Shown: positions 34,087-42,141 of the stretch, piece after piece | How positions within the stretch are numbered: the first letter of the stretch is position 1 | Layout: each line of letters begins with the position of its first letter | From: Desulfobacca acetoxidans | Lineage (GTDB): Bacteria; Desulfobacterota; Desulfobaccia; Desulfobaccales; 0-14-0-80-60-11 | Direction: 5' to 3' | DNA length: 50,104 bases | NCBI GenBank assembly: GCA_020722205.1 | Contig: DYLF01000001.1 | Location: forward strand, 53,488 to 103,591 | The notes under the pieces: generated by a model | What the model was told of the DNA's origin: nothing | Databases searched by the model: none | The model's input: only the letters and a program-made list of their open reading frames with translations | Program-made: the position numbers and the translations under genes

Positions 34087-34150
34087 GCCACAGATTACGC
34101 AGAGTTTCCTAAATTTTAATTTTTCTGTGTAATCTGTGTAATCTATGGCT
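34086..34150. repeat. Palindromic repeat, copy 2, after rnhA
   Basis: AGCCACAGATTACGCAGA (34086-34103) pairs imperfectly with 34124-34150, which reads TCTGTGTAATCTGTG and then TAATCTATGGCT. The arms are those of copy 1 with one base change and an extra 9-base unit in the right arm. It overlaps the last base of the rnhA stop codon. Confidence 0.75.
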
Positions 34151-34199
34151 ATAATTATTAATCAGAGTTAAAAATTTATTAATCCTCATCTCCCTTCAA

Positions 34200-34219
34200 T
34201 TCCCTCTCCCTGGAGGGAA
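34200..34219. repeat. Small hairpin, REP-like
   Basis: TTCCCTC (34200-34206) and GAGGGAA (34213-34219) form a perfect 7-bp stem with a 6-base loop upstream of the recombinase gene. Confidence 0.4.
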
Positions 34220-34285
34220 AGGGCGAAGAGGCAAGTTAATCCAATTCACGCTCCAAGTAATTATATAGCAACCACCAGCTTCTTT

Positions 34286-35530
34286 ATGCAGGCTGTACTT
34301 CACTACTACACCCAACACCTGCGGGCCCGCACCGGCCTGAAAGGACCAGCCCTGGAGGTCCTGACTAAGGATCTGGGGGATTTTGCCGCCTTTGTCCAGG
34401 AACACGGTTGGTCTTCTTGGGAGGCCGTGTCGATTGCAGATTTTCAGAACTATTTCCAGACTGCCCAGAAGCAGGGCGTTTCCCTGTCGGCTCTGGAACG
34501 CCGCCTGGCGGTCTTGCAGCAGTTCTGCCAGTTTCTCCTGGACCAGGGTCTGATTACCGCCAATCCCCTGGGCGAGTTGGATCTCCTGGCGTTTGCCGGG
34601 CCCCCTCCTGACCAGGAGCCCGAGGCGCCGGCCGCCCTGGAACCGAGCGAAGAAGCCCTGGAAGCCTTTTATCAACATCTGGCCGCCGAACGCGGTCTGG
34701 CTCCCCTGACCCTGTCCTCCTATGCCCAGGACCTCCAGGATTTCCGAGCCTTTCTGCGAGCCTTGGGGGTTTGCGCCTGGGGTGAGGTCTCCCAGGCCGA
34801 TGTCCAGGATTATCTCAGCACCCTGGAAGCCCGTGGCCTGTCGGCCAGGAGCCGGGCCCGGCGGCTGTCGGCCCTGCGTCAGTTCTTCCGCTTTCTGGAG
34901 CGCGAGGAGAGCATCTCCACCAACCCGGCGGATCTCCTGGATTCCCCCCGATTGCCCCAGAAACTGCCGAATGTTCTTACCGAACAGGAGGTGGAGGAGC
35001 TGTTGGCCGCCCCAGAGCCTAACACCCCGGCTGGCCAGCGGGACGCCGCTATGCTGGAGGTTCTCTACGCCACGGGCTTGCGGGTCTCCGAACTGGTGGG
35101 GCTCACCACCAGGCAGGTGGACCTTCGCCGCGGCGTGCTCCGCCCCCTGGGCAAAGGCCGCAAAGAACGCTTGCTGCCCCTGGCCCACAAGGCCGTGCAG
35201 GCCCTCGAGCTTTATCTCTCCCAGGGTCGGCGGGAACTCCTGAAGGGCCGGGACTCCCCCCATGTCTTTGTCAACCGCCAGGGGGGCAAACTATCCCGAC
35301 AGGGCTTCTGGAAGATCCTGCGCGGCTATGCCCAAAAAAGCGGCCTCCGTCCTTTAAGCCCCCATACCTTGCGCCATTCCTTCGCCACTCACCTCCTGGC
35401 CCGGGGCGCCAACTTACGCGTCCTCCAGCTCCTCCTGGGACACGCCGACCTGGCCACCACACAAATTTACACCCATCTGGACACCGCCCGTCTCCGGCTC
35501 GCTCACCAAAAGGCGCACCCCCGGCCATGA
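34286..35530 (+). CDS. Tyrosine recombinase (XerC/D-like) with duplicated N-terminal domain
   Basis: A 414-residue tyrosine recombinase, about 110 residues longer than XerC or XerD. The extra length is a second SAM-like core-binding domain: residues ~3-100 and ~115-212 are clearly related (FVQEHGWSSWEAVSIADFQNY against FLRALGVCAWGEVSQADVQDY in part, and RRLAVLQQFCQFL against RRLSALRQFFRFL). The catalytic domain is complete: Arg in YATGLRVSELVGL (~267), Lys in GKGRKERLLPL, HTLRHSFATHLL, GHADLATTQIYTH with the nucleophilic Tyr (~395). It probably resolves chromosome dimers with FtsK, encoded 11 kb away, or acts on another site. It overlaps the next gene by ATGA. Confidence 0.85.
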   Translation: MQAVLHYYTQHLRARTGLKGPALEVLTKDLGDFAAFVQEHGWSSWEAVSIADFQNYFQTAQKQGVSLSALERRLAVLQQFCQFLLDQGLITANPLGELDLLAFAGPPPDQEPEAPAALEPSEEALEAFYQHLAAERGLAPLTLSSYAQDLQDFRAFLRALGVCAWGEVSQADVQDYLSTLEARGLSARSRARRLSALRQFFRFLEREESISTNPADLLDSPRLPQKLPNVLTEQEVEELLAAPEPNTPAGQRDAAMLEVLYATGLRVSELVGLTTRQVDLRRGVLRPLGKGRKERLLPLAHKAVQALELYLSQGRRELLKGRDSPHVFVNRQGGKLSRQGFWKILRGYAQKSGLRPLSPHTLRHSFATHLLARGANLRVLQLLLGHADLATTQIYTHLDTARLRLAHQKAHPRP

Positions 35531-38196
35531 ACAAGACCACATCCACCCCCCGGCGCACCCTGGAGGTCATCACCACCCACCTCAACGCCGACTTTGACGC
35601 CCTCGCCTCCATGGTGGCCGCCAGAAAGCTCTATCCCAACGCCCTCCTGGTCTTTCCCGGCGCCCAGGAGAGCAGCCTCCGAGACTTCTTTGTCCGCTCC
35701 AGCTTCTATTTCCTGGAATTCACCCGGGCAAAACACATCTCCCCGGATGAAATCAAGCGCCTTATCCTCGTGGACACCCGCCAGGCTTCACGCCTCGGCA
35801 AGTTTGCCGAAGCCGCCGCTTCCCCGGAAGTGGACATCCATATCTATGACCATCACCCCGACTCCCCGGACGACGTCCACGGCAGCCTGGAGGTGATTAA
35901 ACCACTGGGCTCCACCACCGCCATCCTTACCCAAATCCTTAAGGAGCAGGGGCTGGCTCCCACCCCTCAAGAAGCCACCATCATGGCCCTCGGCCTTTTT
36001 GAAGACACCGGTTCTTTTACCTTCTCCTCCACCACCCCGGAAGACTTTGAGGCGGCCGCCTATCTCCTGCGCCAAGGCGCCGACCTCAACGTCATCGCCG
36101 GTCTGGTTACCCGGGAACTCACCTCCGAGCAGGTGGCCCTCCTCCATGATCTCATCGCCAGCGCCCGGCACTTTCGGGTGGACAGCATCGAAGTCACCAT
36201 CGCCAGCGTCACCTCCCCCCATTATGTGGCTGACTTCGCCGTCCTGGCCCATAAATTCATGGATATGGAAAATCTGCAGGTGCTCTTCGCCTTGGCCCAA
36301 ATGGATGACCGGGTTTATGTGGTGGGGCGCAGCCGCCTGCCCGAAGTCAATGTCGCCGAAATCCTGGCGGACTTCGGCGGCGGTGGTCACGAGTTTGCCG
36401 CCGCCGCCGCCGTCAAGGACGAGCCACTCCCCCAGGTGGAGGAAAAACTCCGGCATATCTTGCAAACACGGGTGCACCCCCTGCGCCGGGCCCGGGATAT
36501 CATGTCCTTCCCGGTGAAATGGGTGTCCCCCGACCTGCCGTTGGAAGACGCCGAACTACTTCTGAACCGCTACAACATCAACGCCCTGCCGGTCATTCAC
36601 GAGGGCCAGCTGCTGGGTCTGATCACCCGCCAGACCGTGGAAAAAGGCATTTATCACGGCCTCAAAAGACTTCCTGTGCTGGAATATATGACCACCCCGG
36701 TGGCCACCGTGGGGCCTGACGCCACCCTCCCCGAAATCCGAGAGCGCCTGGTCATCAACAAACAGCGCCTCTTGCCGGTGGTCCAGCATGACCAGGTCAT
36801 CGGGGTCATCAGCCGCACCGATCTCTTGCACCTCCTTATCGACCTCCAAGAGGAAACCCTTCTGTCCCAGCCCCTCAGGAAAAAAAATATCATCAGTCTC
36901 ATGCGGGAGCGGCTCCCCCATAAAATCCTCACCATCCTGGAGCAGATCGGCCAAGTCGCCCAGGAGTTGGGCTTCCAGGCCTACGTGGTGGGAGGCTTCG
37001 TCCGGGACCTGTTCCTCAACCAGGAAAACCTGGATATTGATATCGTCATCGAAGGCGATGGCCTGATCTTCGCCCGCCGTTTTGCCACCCGCTTCGGCAT
37101 CCGCACCCGGGAATTTCACAAATTCAAGACCGCCGTCCTTATCTTTCCCGATGACTTCAAAATCGATGTGGCCACCGCCCGCACCGAATATTACGAGGCC
37201 CCCGGCGCCCTGCCGGTGGTGGAATACAGCTCCATCAAAATGGACCTCTACCGCCGAGACTTCACCATCAATACGCTGGCCATCAAACTCAACCCCGAGG
37301 ACTTCGGCACCCTCCTGGACTTTTTCGGCGCTCATCGCGACCTGAAAGAGCGGGCCTTCAGCGTCCTGCACAACCTGAGTTTCGTGGAAGACCCCACCCG
37401 GGTCTTCCGCGCCATCCGCTTCGAGCAACGCTTCAAGTTTCGCATCCGCAAGCTCACCATCAACCTCATCAACAACGCCGTCAAAAACAACTTTTTTGAC
37501 CGCCTCTCCGGGCCCCGCCTCTTCACCGAACTGCGCCTCATCCTCCAGGAGGAAAACCCCCTCCCTGCCATCGCCCGGTTGGCCGAACTTGACCTCCTGA
37601 AGGCCATCCACCCCCGCCTGTGGTATGACGAGGGCACCCAACAGATGCTGGAGCGGGTGCAGGCTGTCCTCGCCTGGTACAACCTCTCCTATCTACAGGA
37701 AAAATTTGCCCGCTGGCTGGTTTACTTCCTGGGTTTGGTCGAGCCCCTGGCCCCGGACGAACTCAAGGAAATGATGAACCGCTTTAAACCCTCCCCCCGG
37801 CTGGCCGCCGCCTTGACCCAAGGCAAGGAAGCCGCCGACCAGGCCCTGCTCGCACTCTTCCGCCTGCCGGAACCCGACCGCAGCGAGATCTATCGCCTGC
37901 TCTCCCCCCTGAACACGGAGTTCCTGCTTTATATGATGGCCAAATCCCGCCAGGAAAGCTCCCGCCGCGCCATTTCACTATACTTCACTCACCTGAAGCA
38001 CCTCAAACCCGAACTCCGGGGACGGGACCTGGTGGCTATGGGCTATCCCGCCGGCCCCCTCCTCAAAGAAATGCTTAACCTTCTCCACCAAGCCCGCCTC
38101 AACGAAGAAGTCAAGACCCGGGCCGAAGAGGAAAACCTTATTCGCCGGGCCTTCGGCCGCCCCGAGCAAAACCGCAGGGTGCCTTTAACCCCTTAA
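35527..38196 (+). CDS. DHH-CBS-tRNA nucleotidyltransferase fusion
   Basis: An 889-residue three-part protein. Residues 1-310 are a DHH/DHHA1 phosphoesterase: HLNADFDALASMVAA, the DHH in YDHHPDSP (~109), and GGGGHEFAAAAAV. Residues ~325-445 are two CBS domains (IMSFPVKWVSPDLPLEDAELL; YMTTPVATVGPDATLPEI), which usually bind adenine nucleotides. From ~480 comes the class II tRNA nucleotidyltransferase head, VVGGFVRDLFLNQENLDIDI with the catalytic aspartates, RRDFTINTLAIKL and EDPTRVFRAIRFEQRF, then a helical tail. Such fusions act as A-adding or CCA-adding enzymes in bacteria where the two activities are split; which one here is not readable from sequence. Overlaps the recombinase by ATGA. Confidence 0.9.
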   Translation: MNKTTSTPRRTLEVITTHLNADFDALASMVAARKLYPNALLVFPGAQESSLRDFFVRSSFYFLEFTRAKHISPDEIKRLILVDTRQASRLGKFAEAAASPEVDIHIYDHHPDSPDDVHGSLEVIKPLGSTTAILTQILKEQGLAPTPQEATIMALGLFEDTGSFTFSSTTPEDFEAAAYLLRQGADLNVIAGLVTRELTSEQVALLHDLIASARHFRVDSIEVTIASVTSPHYVADFAVLAHKFMDMENLQVLFALAQMDDRVYVVGRSRLPEVNVAEILADFGGGGHEFAAAAAVKDEPLPQVEEKLRHILQTRVHPLRRARDIMSFPVKWVSPDLPLEDAELLLNRYNINALPVIHEGQLLGLITRQTVEKGIYHGLKRLPVLEYMTTPVATVGPDATLPEIRERLVINKQRLLPVVQHDQVIGVISRTDLLHLLIDLQEETLLSQPLRKKNIISLMRERLPHKILTILEQIGQVAQELGFQAYVVGGFVRDLFLNQENLDIDIVIEGDGLIFARRFATRFGIRTREFHKFKTAVLIFPDDFKIDVATARTEYYEAPGALPVVEYSSIKMDLYRRDFTINTLAIKLNPEDFGTLLDFFGAHRDLKERAFSVLHNLSFVEDPTRVFRAIRFEQRFKFRIRKLTINLINNAVKNNFFDRLSGPRLFTELRLILQEENPLPAIARLAELDLLKAIHPRLWYDEGTQQMLERVQAVLAWYNLSYLQEKFARWLVYFLGLVEPLAPDELKEMMNRFKPSPRLAAALTQGKEAADQALLALFRLPEPDRSEIYRLLSPLNTEFLLYMMAKSRQESSRRAISLYFTHLKHLKPELRGRDLVAMGYPAGPLLKEMLNLLHQARLNEEVKTRAEEENLIRRAFGRPEQNRRVPLTP

Positions 38197-38340
38197 AGAT
38201 GTCGATAACAATTTCCTCCCTTTTCTCTGCCATGGGAAAAAATATGATAAGATAGGGGCCATGGGGATTTGGCGATGGAGTCGTGGGAAAAAGGGTAAGG
38301 GTCGGCGGCCATTCGCCCCCCATAACCAACTAGCGTTATC

Positions 38341-39210
38341 ATGGACCGTGAGGACATCCGCTGCCGCCTACTGGCGCACCTGCAATATCTGAGCGTCACC
38401 CTGGGAGAACGCTGCATCTACCGCCCGGCCAATCTCAAGGCAGCCGAAAAATATGTCTATCAAAACCTTGCGGAAATGGGTTATGCTCCCTGTCGCCAGA
38501 CCATCATCTATCAGCGCCAAGAAGTCAACAACGTCATCGCCGGCGACCAGCAACCGGCCGGCTACTATATCCTGGGCGCCCATTTCGATACCGTGGCCGG
38601 CACCCCAGGCGCCGACGACAATGCCAGCGGCGTGGCCGTGCTCCTGGAGGTGGCCCGATTGAGCCGGAATGTGTCCACCCCCCGCCCCTGGACCTTCATC
38701 GGCTTCACCATCGAAGAACCACCGGCTTTTTTCACCCCCTACATGGGCAGCCGAGTCTATGCCACCACCGCCAAAAAACAGGGGCACAAGATCCTGGGCA
38801 TGCTCTGCCTGGAAATGGTGGGCTATTACCGCCAGGAACCCCACAGCCAGTCATTGCCTTTTCCCCTGGGTCTGATGGGCTATCCCACCACCGGCAACTT
38901 TATCGGCCTCGTCTCCGACCGCCGCTCTCGCCCTCTCATGACATGCCTGGAAAGAGCCATCAAGCAAGCCGCCAAATTGCCCGTCGTCACCCTGGCGGTG
39001 CCCTTGGGGGGCTATCTCCTGCCGGAAGTGCGCTTGAGCGACCATGCCAACTTCTGGGATCAGGCCTATCCGGCCGTGATGATCACCGACACCGCTTTCC
39101 TGCGCAACCCCAACTACCATGCCGCCACCGATACCCTCGACACCCTGGACGTCGAAGCCATGGTAGAATTGGTTCTGGGGCTGATGCAGTTTGTCTCCAT
39201 AGCCACGTGA
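38341..39210 (+). CDS. M28 family zinc peptidase
   Basis: A 289-residue M28-type aminopeptidase-like protein without a signal peptide. The two-zinc site is readable: His and Asp in GAHFDTV (~80), the bridging Asp in GADDNASGVAVLLEVARL, the Glu-Glu pair in FTIEEPP and the last His in NYHAATDTLDTL. M28 enzymes remove N-terminal residues or cyclise glutamine; the substrate is unknown. No ribosome site is obvious before ATG 38341. It stands alone between the nucleotidyltransferase fusion and holA. Confidence 0.87.
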   Translation: MDREDIRCRLLAHLQYLSVTLGERCIYRPANLKAAEKYVYQNLAEMGYAPCRQTIIYQRQEVNNVIAGDQQPAGYYILGAHFDTVAGTPGADDNASGVAVLLEVARLSRNVSTPRPWTFIGFTIEEPPAFFTPYMGSRVYATTAKKQGHKILGMLCLEMVGYYRQEPHSQSLPFPLGLMGYPTTGNFIGLVSDRRSRPLMTCLERAIKQAAKLPVVTLAVPLGGYLLPEVRLSDHANFWDQAYPAVMITDTAFLRNPNYHAATDTLDTLDVEAMVELVLGLMQFVSIAT

Positions 39211-39211
39211 A

Positions 39212-39232
39212 CCAGTGACCCGTGAGCAGTAA
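39212..39232. repeat. Heptamer-register array, CCAGTGA type
   Basis: Three units in register: CCAGTGA, CCCGTGA, GCAGTAA, starting directly after the M28 peptidase stop. Confidence 0.5.
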
Positions 39233-39250
39233 GAAGGGAGAGCCTTTCCC

Positions 39251-39278
39251 CCAAAACCCAAAACCGAGAACCTAAAAC
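39251..39278. repeat. Heptamer-register array, CCAAAAC type
   Basis: Four units in perfect register: CCAAAAC twice, then CGAGAAC and CTAAAAC, ending six bases before the holA ATG. The clearest example of this class. Confidence 0.75.
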
Positions 39279-39284
39279 CCCGCC

Positions 39285-40286
39285 ATGTCGCATCCCATTT
39301 TGGAACGCCATCTGGAAAGCCGCTCTCTCAAGCCCCTCTACCTGTTCTATGGGGAGGAAGAGTTCCTCATGGACCGGGCGGTGAAAAGACTGGAGACTTT
39401 TCTGGCCGGGGATTTGGGGGAAGCTCCTCTCCGAATTGTTCAGGAGTCACAGGAAATCGACTTGGAGGACTTCCTGGCCCAAGCCCGGATGCCTCCCCTG
39501 TGGGGGTCGGGACAACTTCTGGTGCTGCGCCGGGTGGAAGCCTATCCCGCTAAGGCTCTGCAGGCCCTCCTGCCCTACCTGGCACACCCCGCCCGCCGCT
39601 CTTGGCTGGTCCTCACCGCTCCTTCCCTGAAGGCCAAGGAGGTGGAGAAACACCCGATTTTCAGCCGGCTGCTGAAGGAGCACGCCGCCCTGGCCTTCTG
39701 GCGCCGGCGGGAAGAGGAACTCTACCCCTGGCTGATGCAGGAAGCCAAGAGGCTCGGCAAATCCCTGACCCCGGCTGCCGCCCGGCGACTGGTTGAAGTG
39801 GTGGGAGATAATCTGGCCGAACTGAGCCAGGAATTGGAAAAGGTGGCGCTCTTAGCCGGAGAAGAAAACACCCTGGCGCCCCACCTGGTGGAACAACTGG
39901 CCAGCCACAGCCGCTCTTACAACATCTTTGCCTTGGTGGACGCCCTGGGTGAAGCACAACCCCACAAACGCCTGACGGCGCTGGCACATCTCTTGGAAAT
40001 GGGCGAGCCGCCCCCGCTGATCCTCAGTATGCTTGCCCGGCAGGTGCGCCTCCTCATTCATCTCAAAGAAGCCACCCCCGGGTCACCCCCCGAAACCCTG
40101 ACCGGCAAACTCAAACTCCCCGGCGGGGTCCTGAAACGCCTGGCGCAACAGGCAAGGGCCTTCAGGCTTTCGGCCTTACGCGCCCATCTACTCCTCTTGC
40201 AGCGGGTGGATTACCAATTGAAAACCAGCGCCGCCAACCCGCGGCTCTGGCTGGAGTGGGCTCTCCTGCAAATGGGACCAGGATGA
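39285..40286 (+). CDS. holA: DNA polymerase III delta subunit
   Basis: HolA is the clamp-loader subunit that opens the beta sliding clamp. The 333-residue protein starts with a degenerate AAA+ domain (KPLYLFYGEEEFLMDRAVKRL, VLRRVEAYP) without Walker motifs, as expected, and ends in the helical collar domain (YNIFALVDALGE, MLARQVRLLIHLK, FRLSALRAHLLLLQRVDYQLK). The heptamer array occupies the ribosome-site position. Its last ~99 bases overlap the convergent DUF4405 gene. Confidence 0.9.
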   Translation: MSHPILERHLESRSLKPLYLFYGEEEFLMDRAVKRLETFLAGDLGEAPLRIVQESQEIDLEDFLAQARMPPLWGSGQLLVLRRVEAYPAKALQALLPYLAHPARRSWLVLTAPSLKAKEVEKHPIFSRLLKEHAALAFWRRREEELYPWLMQEAKRLGKSLTPAAARRLVEVVGDNLAELSQELEKVALLAGEENTLAPHLVEQLASHSRSYNIFALVDALGEAQPHKRLTALAHLLEMGEPPPLILSMLARQVRLLIHLKEATPGSPPETLTGKLKLPGGVLKRLAQQARAFRLSALRAHLLLLQRVDYQLKTSAANPRLWLEWALLQMGPG

Positions 40287-40754
40287 CCGGCCCTGAAGTT
40301 GAGAATCGGGAGTTAGGGATTGGGGCTGGGGACTGAGGGTGGAAATTTTGCCGCCGCCGGCTCCCGGACCCCGGCCTTGCTCCATCACCTTCGGGGTAAT
40401 CAGAAAGGGGAAGTAAATCAGGAGCACCGCAATGACCAAAAAGGCTATCGCCAAACGGCTCCGAGCCTTGGCACCCGCGATAAGTTTGCCGTATAGCCCG
40501 ACAATTTGCGACCAATGGAGGATAATGTGCAACAGGAGCAGAGCCAACAGCAGAAAGGCCAGGTACAGGTGAATCTCGCCCCAGTCGTGGCGGTCCAACC
40601 CCAACCAGGACAAATCCACATTGCGGCCGTACTTGACCCACCGCTCGCGGCCCGGGGGCATGACATACTTCATGAGAAAACCCAGACCGGCAATGGCCAT
40701 CAGGCACAAAAACATCAAGGCCTCAATGATATAATTTAACTTCCACCTCTCCAT
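40188..40754 (-). CDS. DUF4405 membrane protein with repeat-derived tail
   Basis: A 188-residue membrane protein. Three hydrophobic helices are visible (ALMFLCLMAIAGLGFLM, LYLAFLLLALLLLHIILHW, LAIAFLVIAVLLIYFPFLI), with histidines in DRHDWGEIHL and HIILHW that resemble heme-ligand positions of DUF4405/cytochrome b-like proteins. I start at ATG 40754 after AGGGGAAGAG; the frame is open to 40889. The last ~60 residues, from about 129, are low-complexity: first the heptamer array at 40298-40339, then ~99 bases antisense to holA. This tail was probably acquired by loss of a stop codon. Confidence 0.75.
   Translation of the reverse strand: MERWKLNYIIEALMFLCLMAIAGLGFLMKYVMPPGRERWVKYGRNVDLSWLGLDRHDWGEIHLYLAFLLLALLLLHIILHWSQIVGLYGKLIAGAKARSRLAIAFLVIAVLLIYFPFLITPKVMEQGRGPGAGGGKISTLSPQPQSLTPDSQLQGRSSWSHLQESPLQPEPRVGGAGFQLVIHPLQEE
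40298..40339. repeat. Heptamer-register array, G-rich, six units
   Basis: Six units in perfect register on the plus strand: GTTGAGA, ATCGGGA, GTTAGGG, ATTGGGG, CTGGGGA, CTGAGGG. It lies between holA and the minus-strand DUF4405 gene and is translated in that gene's tail. Confidence 0.75.
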
Positions 40755-40965
40755 CTGTCTCTTCCCCTGTCTGCCTACTCGGCGAAATTTTTGGCTTGTT
40801 ATATAAAAACCCCGGGGGGAGCAAAACCGGCGCGCTGAAGAAGGCGGTTTTTCCTGTTTATTTGTTATACCTGTCAGCCCCGGTGACATGATACACTCTC
40901 ATCAGAACTCTCTCCCAGGGAAACCACAACTAAAAACAGCAGACCATAATTATTAGGGGGACGCC

Positions 40966-41979
40966 ATGCAGGAAGCCAGGCTGTATGAGAAATTGGCAGA
41001 CCACAAGGTGCACTGCCACCTGTGCGCTCATGAATGTCAGATCGACCCCGGCAAAAGGGGTATCTGCCAGGTGCGGGAAAACCGGGACGGCACCCTGTTC
41101 ACCCTGGTGTACGGCCGCCTCATCGCCGAAAACATCGATCCCATCGAAAAAAAACCCTTGTTTCATTTCCTGCCCGGCTCCCGTTCCTACTCCATCGCTA
41201 CCATAGGCTGCAACTTCCAGTGCCTGCACTGCCAAAACTATGACATTTCCCAATACCCCCGCTTCCACCAAGGAAAGATCACCGGCGAACCTCGGACCCC
41301 CCAAGACATCGTTCGGGGCGCCCTCCATAACCGGGCCGCCACCATCTCCTACACCTACACCGAACCTACCATCTTTTTTGAGTTCGCCGAGGACACCGCC
41401 CGCCTGGCCAAAGAACAAGGCATCCGTAACGTCTTTGTCAGCAACGGCTTCATGACCAAAACCTCCGCCACTTCTTTGGCCTCCTTCATCGACGCCGACA
41501 ATATCGACCTGAAAAGTTTCCGCGACGCTCACTACCGCAAAATCTGCAAGGCCAAACTGCAACCCGTGCTGGACACCATCGCCCTCCTCAAAAAGGCCGG
41601 CGTCTGGGTGGAGGTCACCACCCTGATCATCCCTGGCCTCAACGACTCAGACGAAGAACTGCGGGACATCGCCCGCTTCCTGCTCAGTGTCCATCCCGGC
41701 ATCCCCTGGCATGTGTCCGCCTTTTATCCCACCTACCAAATGCTGGACCGCCCCCGCACTCCGGCCAGCACGCTGCTTAGGGCCAGAGACATCGGCCTCC
41801 AAGAGGGTCTGCGCTACGTTTATACCGGCAACATCCCCGGCCAGGGCGGCGAAGACACCCACTGCTACGCTTGCGGCGCCCTCCTCATCGAAAGAATCGG
41901 CTACACTATCCGCCGCCATAACCTCCTGGAGGGCAAATGCCCCCAATGCCAGGCAGTGATTGACGGCGTGTGGCAGTAG
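40966..41979 (+). CDS. amrS: AmmeMemoRadiSam system radical SAM enzyme
   Basis: A 337-residue radical SAM protein of the AmrS type, related to pyruvate formate-lyase activases. The cluster motif is TIGCNFQCLHCQNYDIS (C-x3-C-x2-C, about residues 82-89). An N-terminal cysteine/histidine site (CHLCAHECQIDPGKRGIC) and a C-terminal four-cysteine site (CYACGALL, KCPQCQAVI) are typical of the family. The AmmeMemoRadiSam set normally also includes AMMECR1 and Memo-like proteins; neither is in this window. GGGGG precedes ATG 40966. It is divergent from the DUF4405 gene. Confidence 0.9.
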   Translation: MQEARLYEKLADHKVHCHLCAHECQIDPGKRGICQVRENRDGTLFTLVYGRLIAENIDPIEKKPLFHFLPGSRSYSIATIGCNFQCLHCQNYDISQYPRFHQGKITGEPRTPQDIVRGALHNRAATISYTYTEPTIFFEFAEDTARLAKEQGIRNVFVSNGFMTKTSATSLASFIDADNIDLKSFRDAHYRKICKAKLQPVLDTIALLKKAGVWVEVTTLIIPGLNDSDEELRDIARFLLSVHPGIPWHVSAFYPTYQMLDRPRTPASTLLRARDIGLQEGLRYVYTGNIPGQGGEDTHCYACGALLIERIGYTIRRHNLLEGKCPQCQAVIDGVWQ

Positions 41980-42141
41980 TTGGCCGGGACGGGAGCCAAG
42001 GACCCCAGACCAGTCTCACCACTCCCAGCGTCCAAGCGGCGAACACGCACTTGCACCAGGAAAAATAAATTGCCGGCAAGCGGTCCAGGAGGGTGGAGCC
42101 CTGAAAGTTGACGTCCGCCGCCCTCACTCCATAACGCTTAG

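Noticed and set aside
34196-35263. 355-codon open frame antisense to the recombinase gene
   Set aside because: The plus-strand frame has the full tyrosine recombinase catalytic set; the antisense product is Gly/Gln-rich and featureless.
36556-37641. 361-codon open frame antisense to the DHH-CBS-nucleotidyltransferase gene
   Set aside because: Shadow of a strongly supported gene; its translation is low-complexity and Gly/Asp/His-rich.
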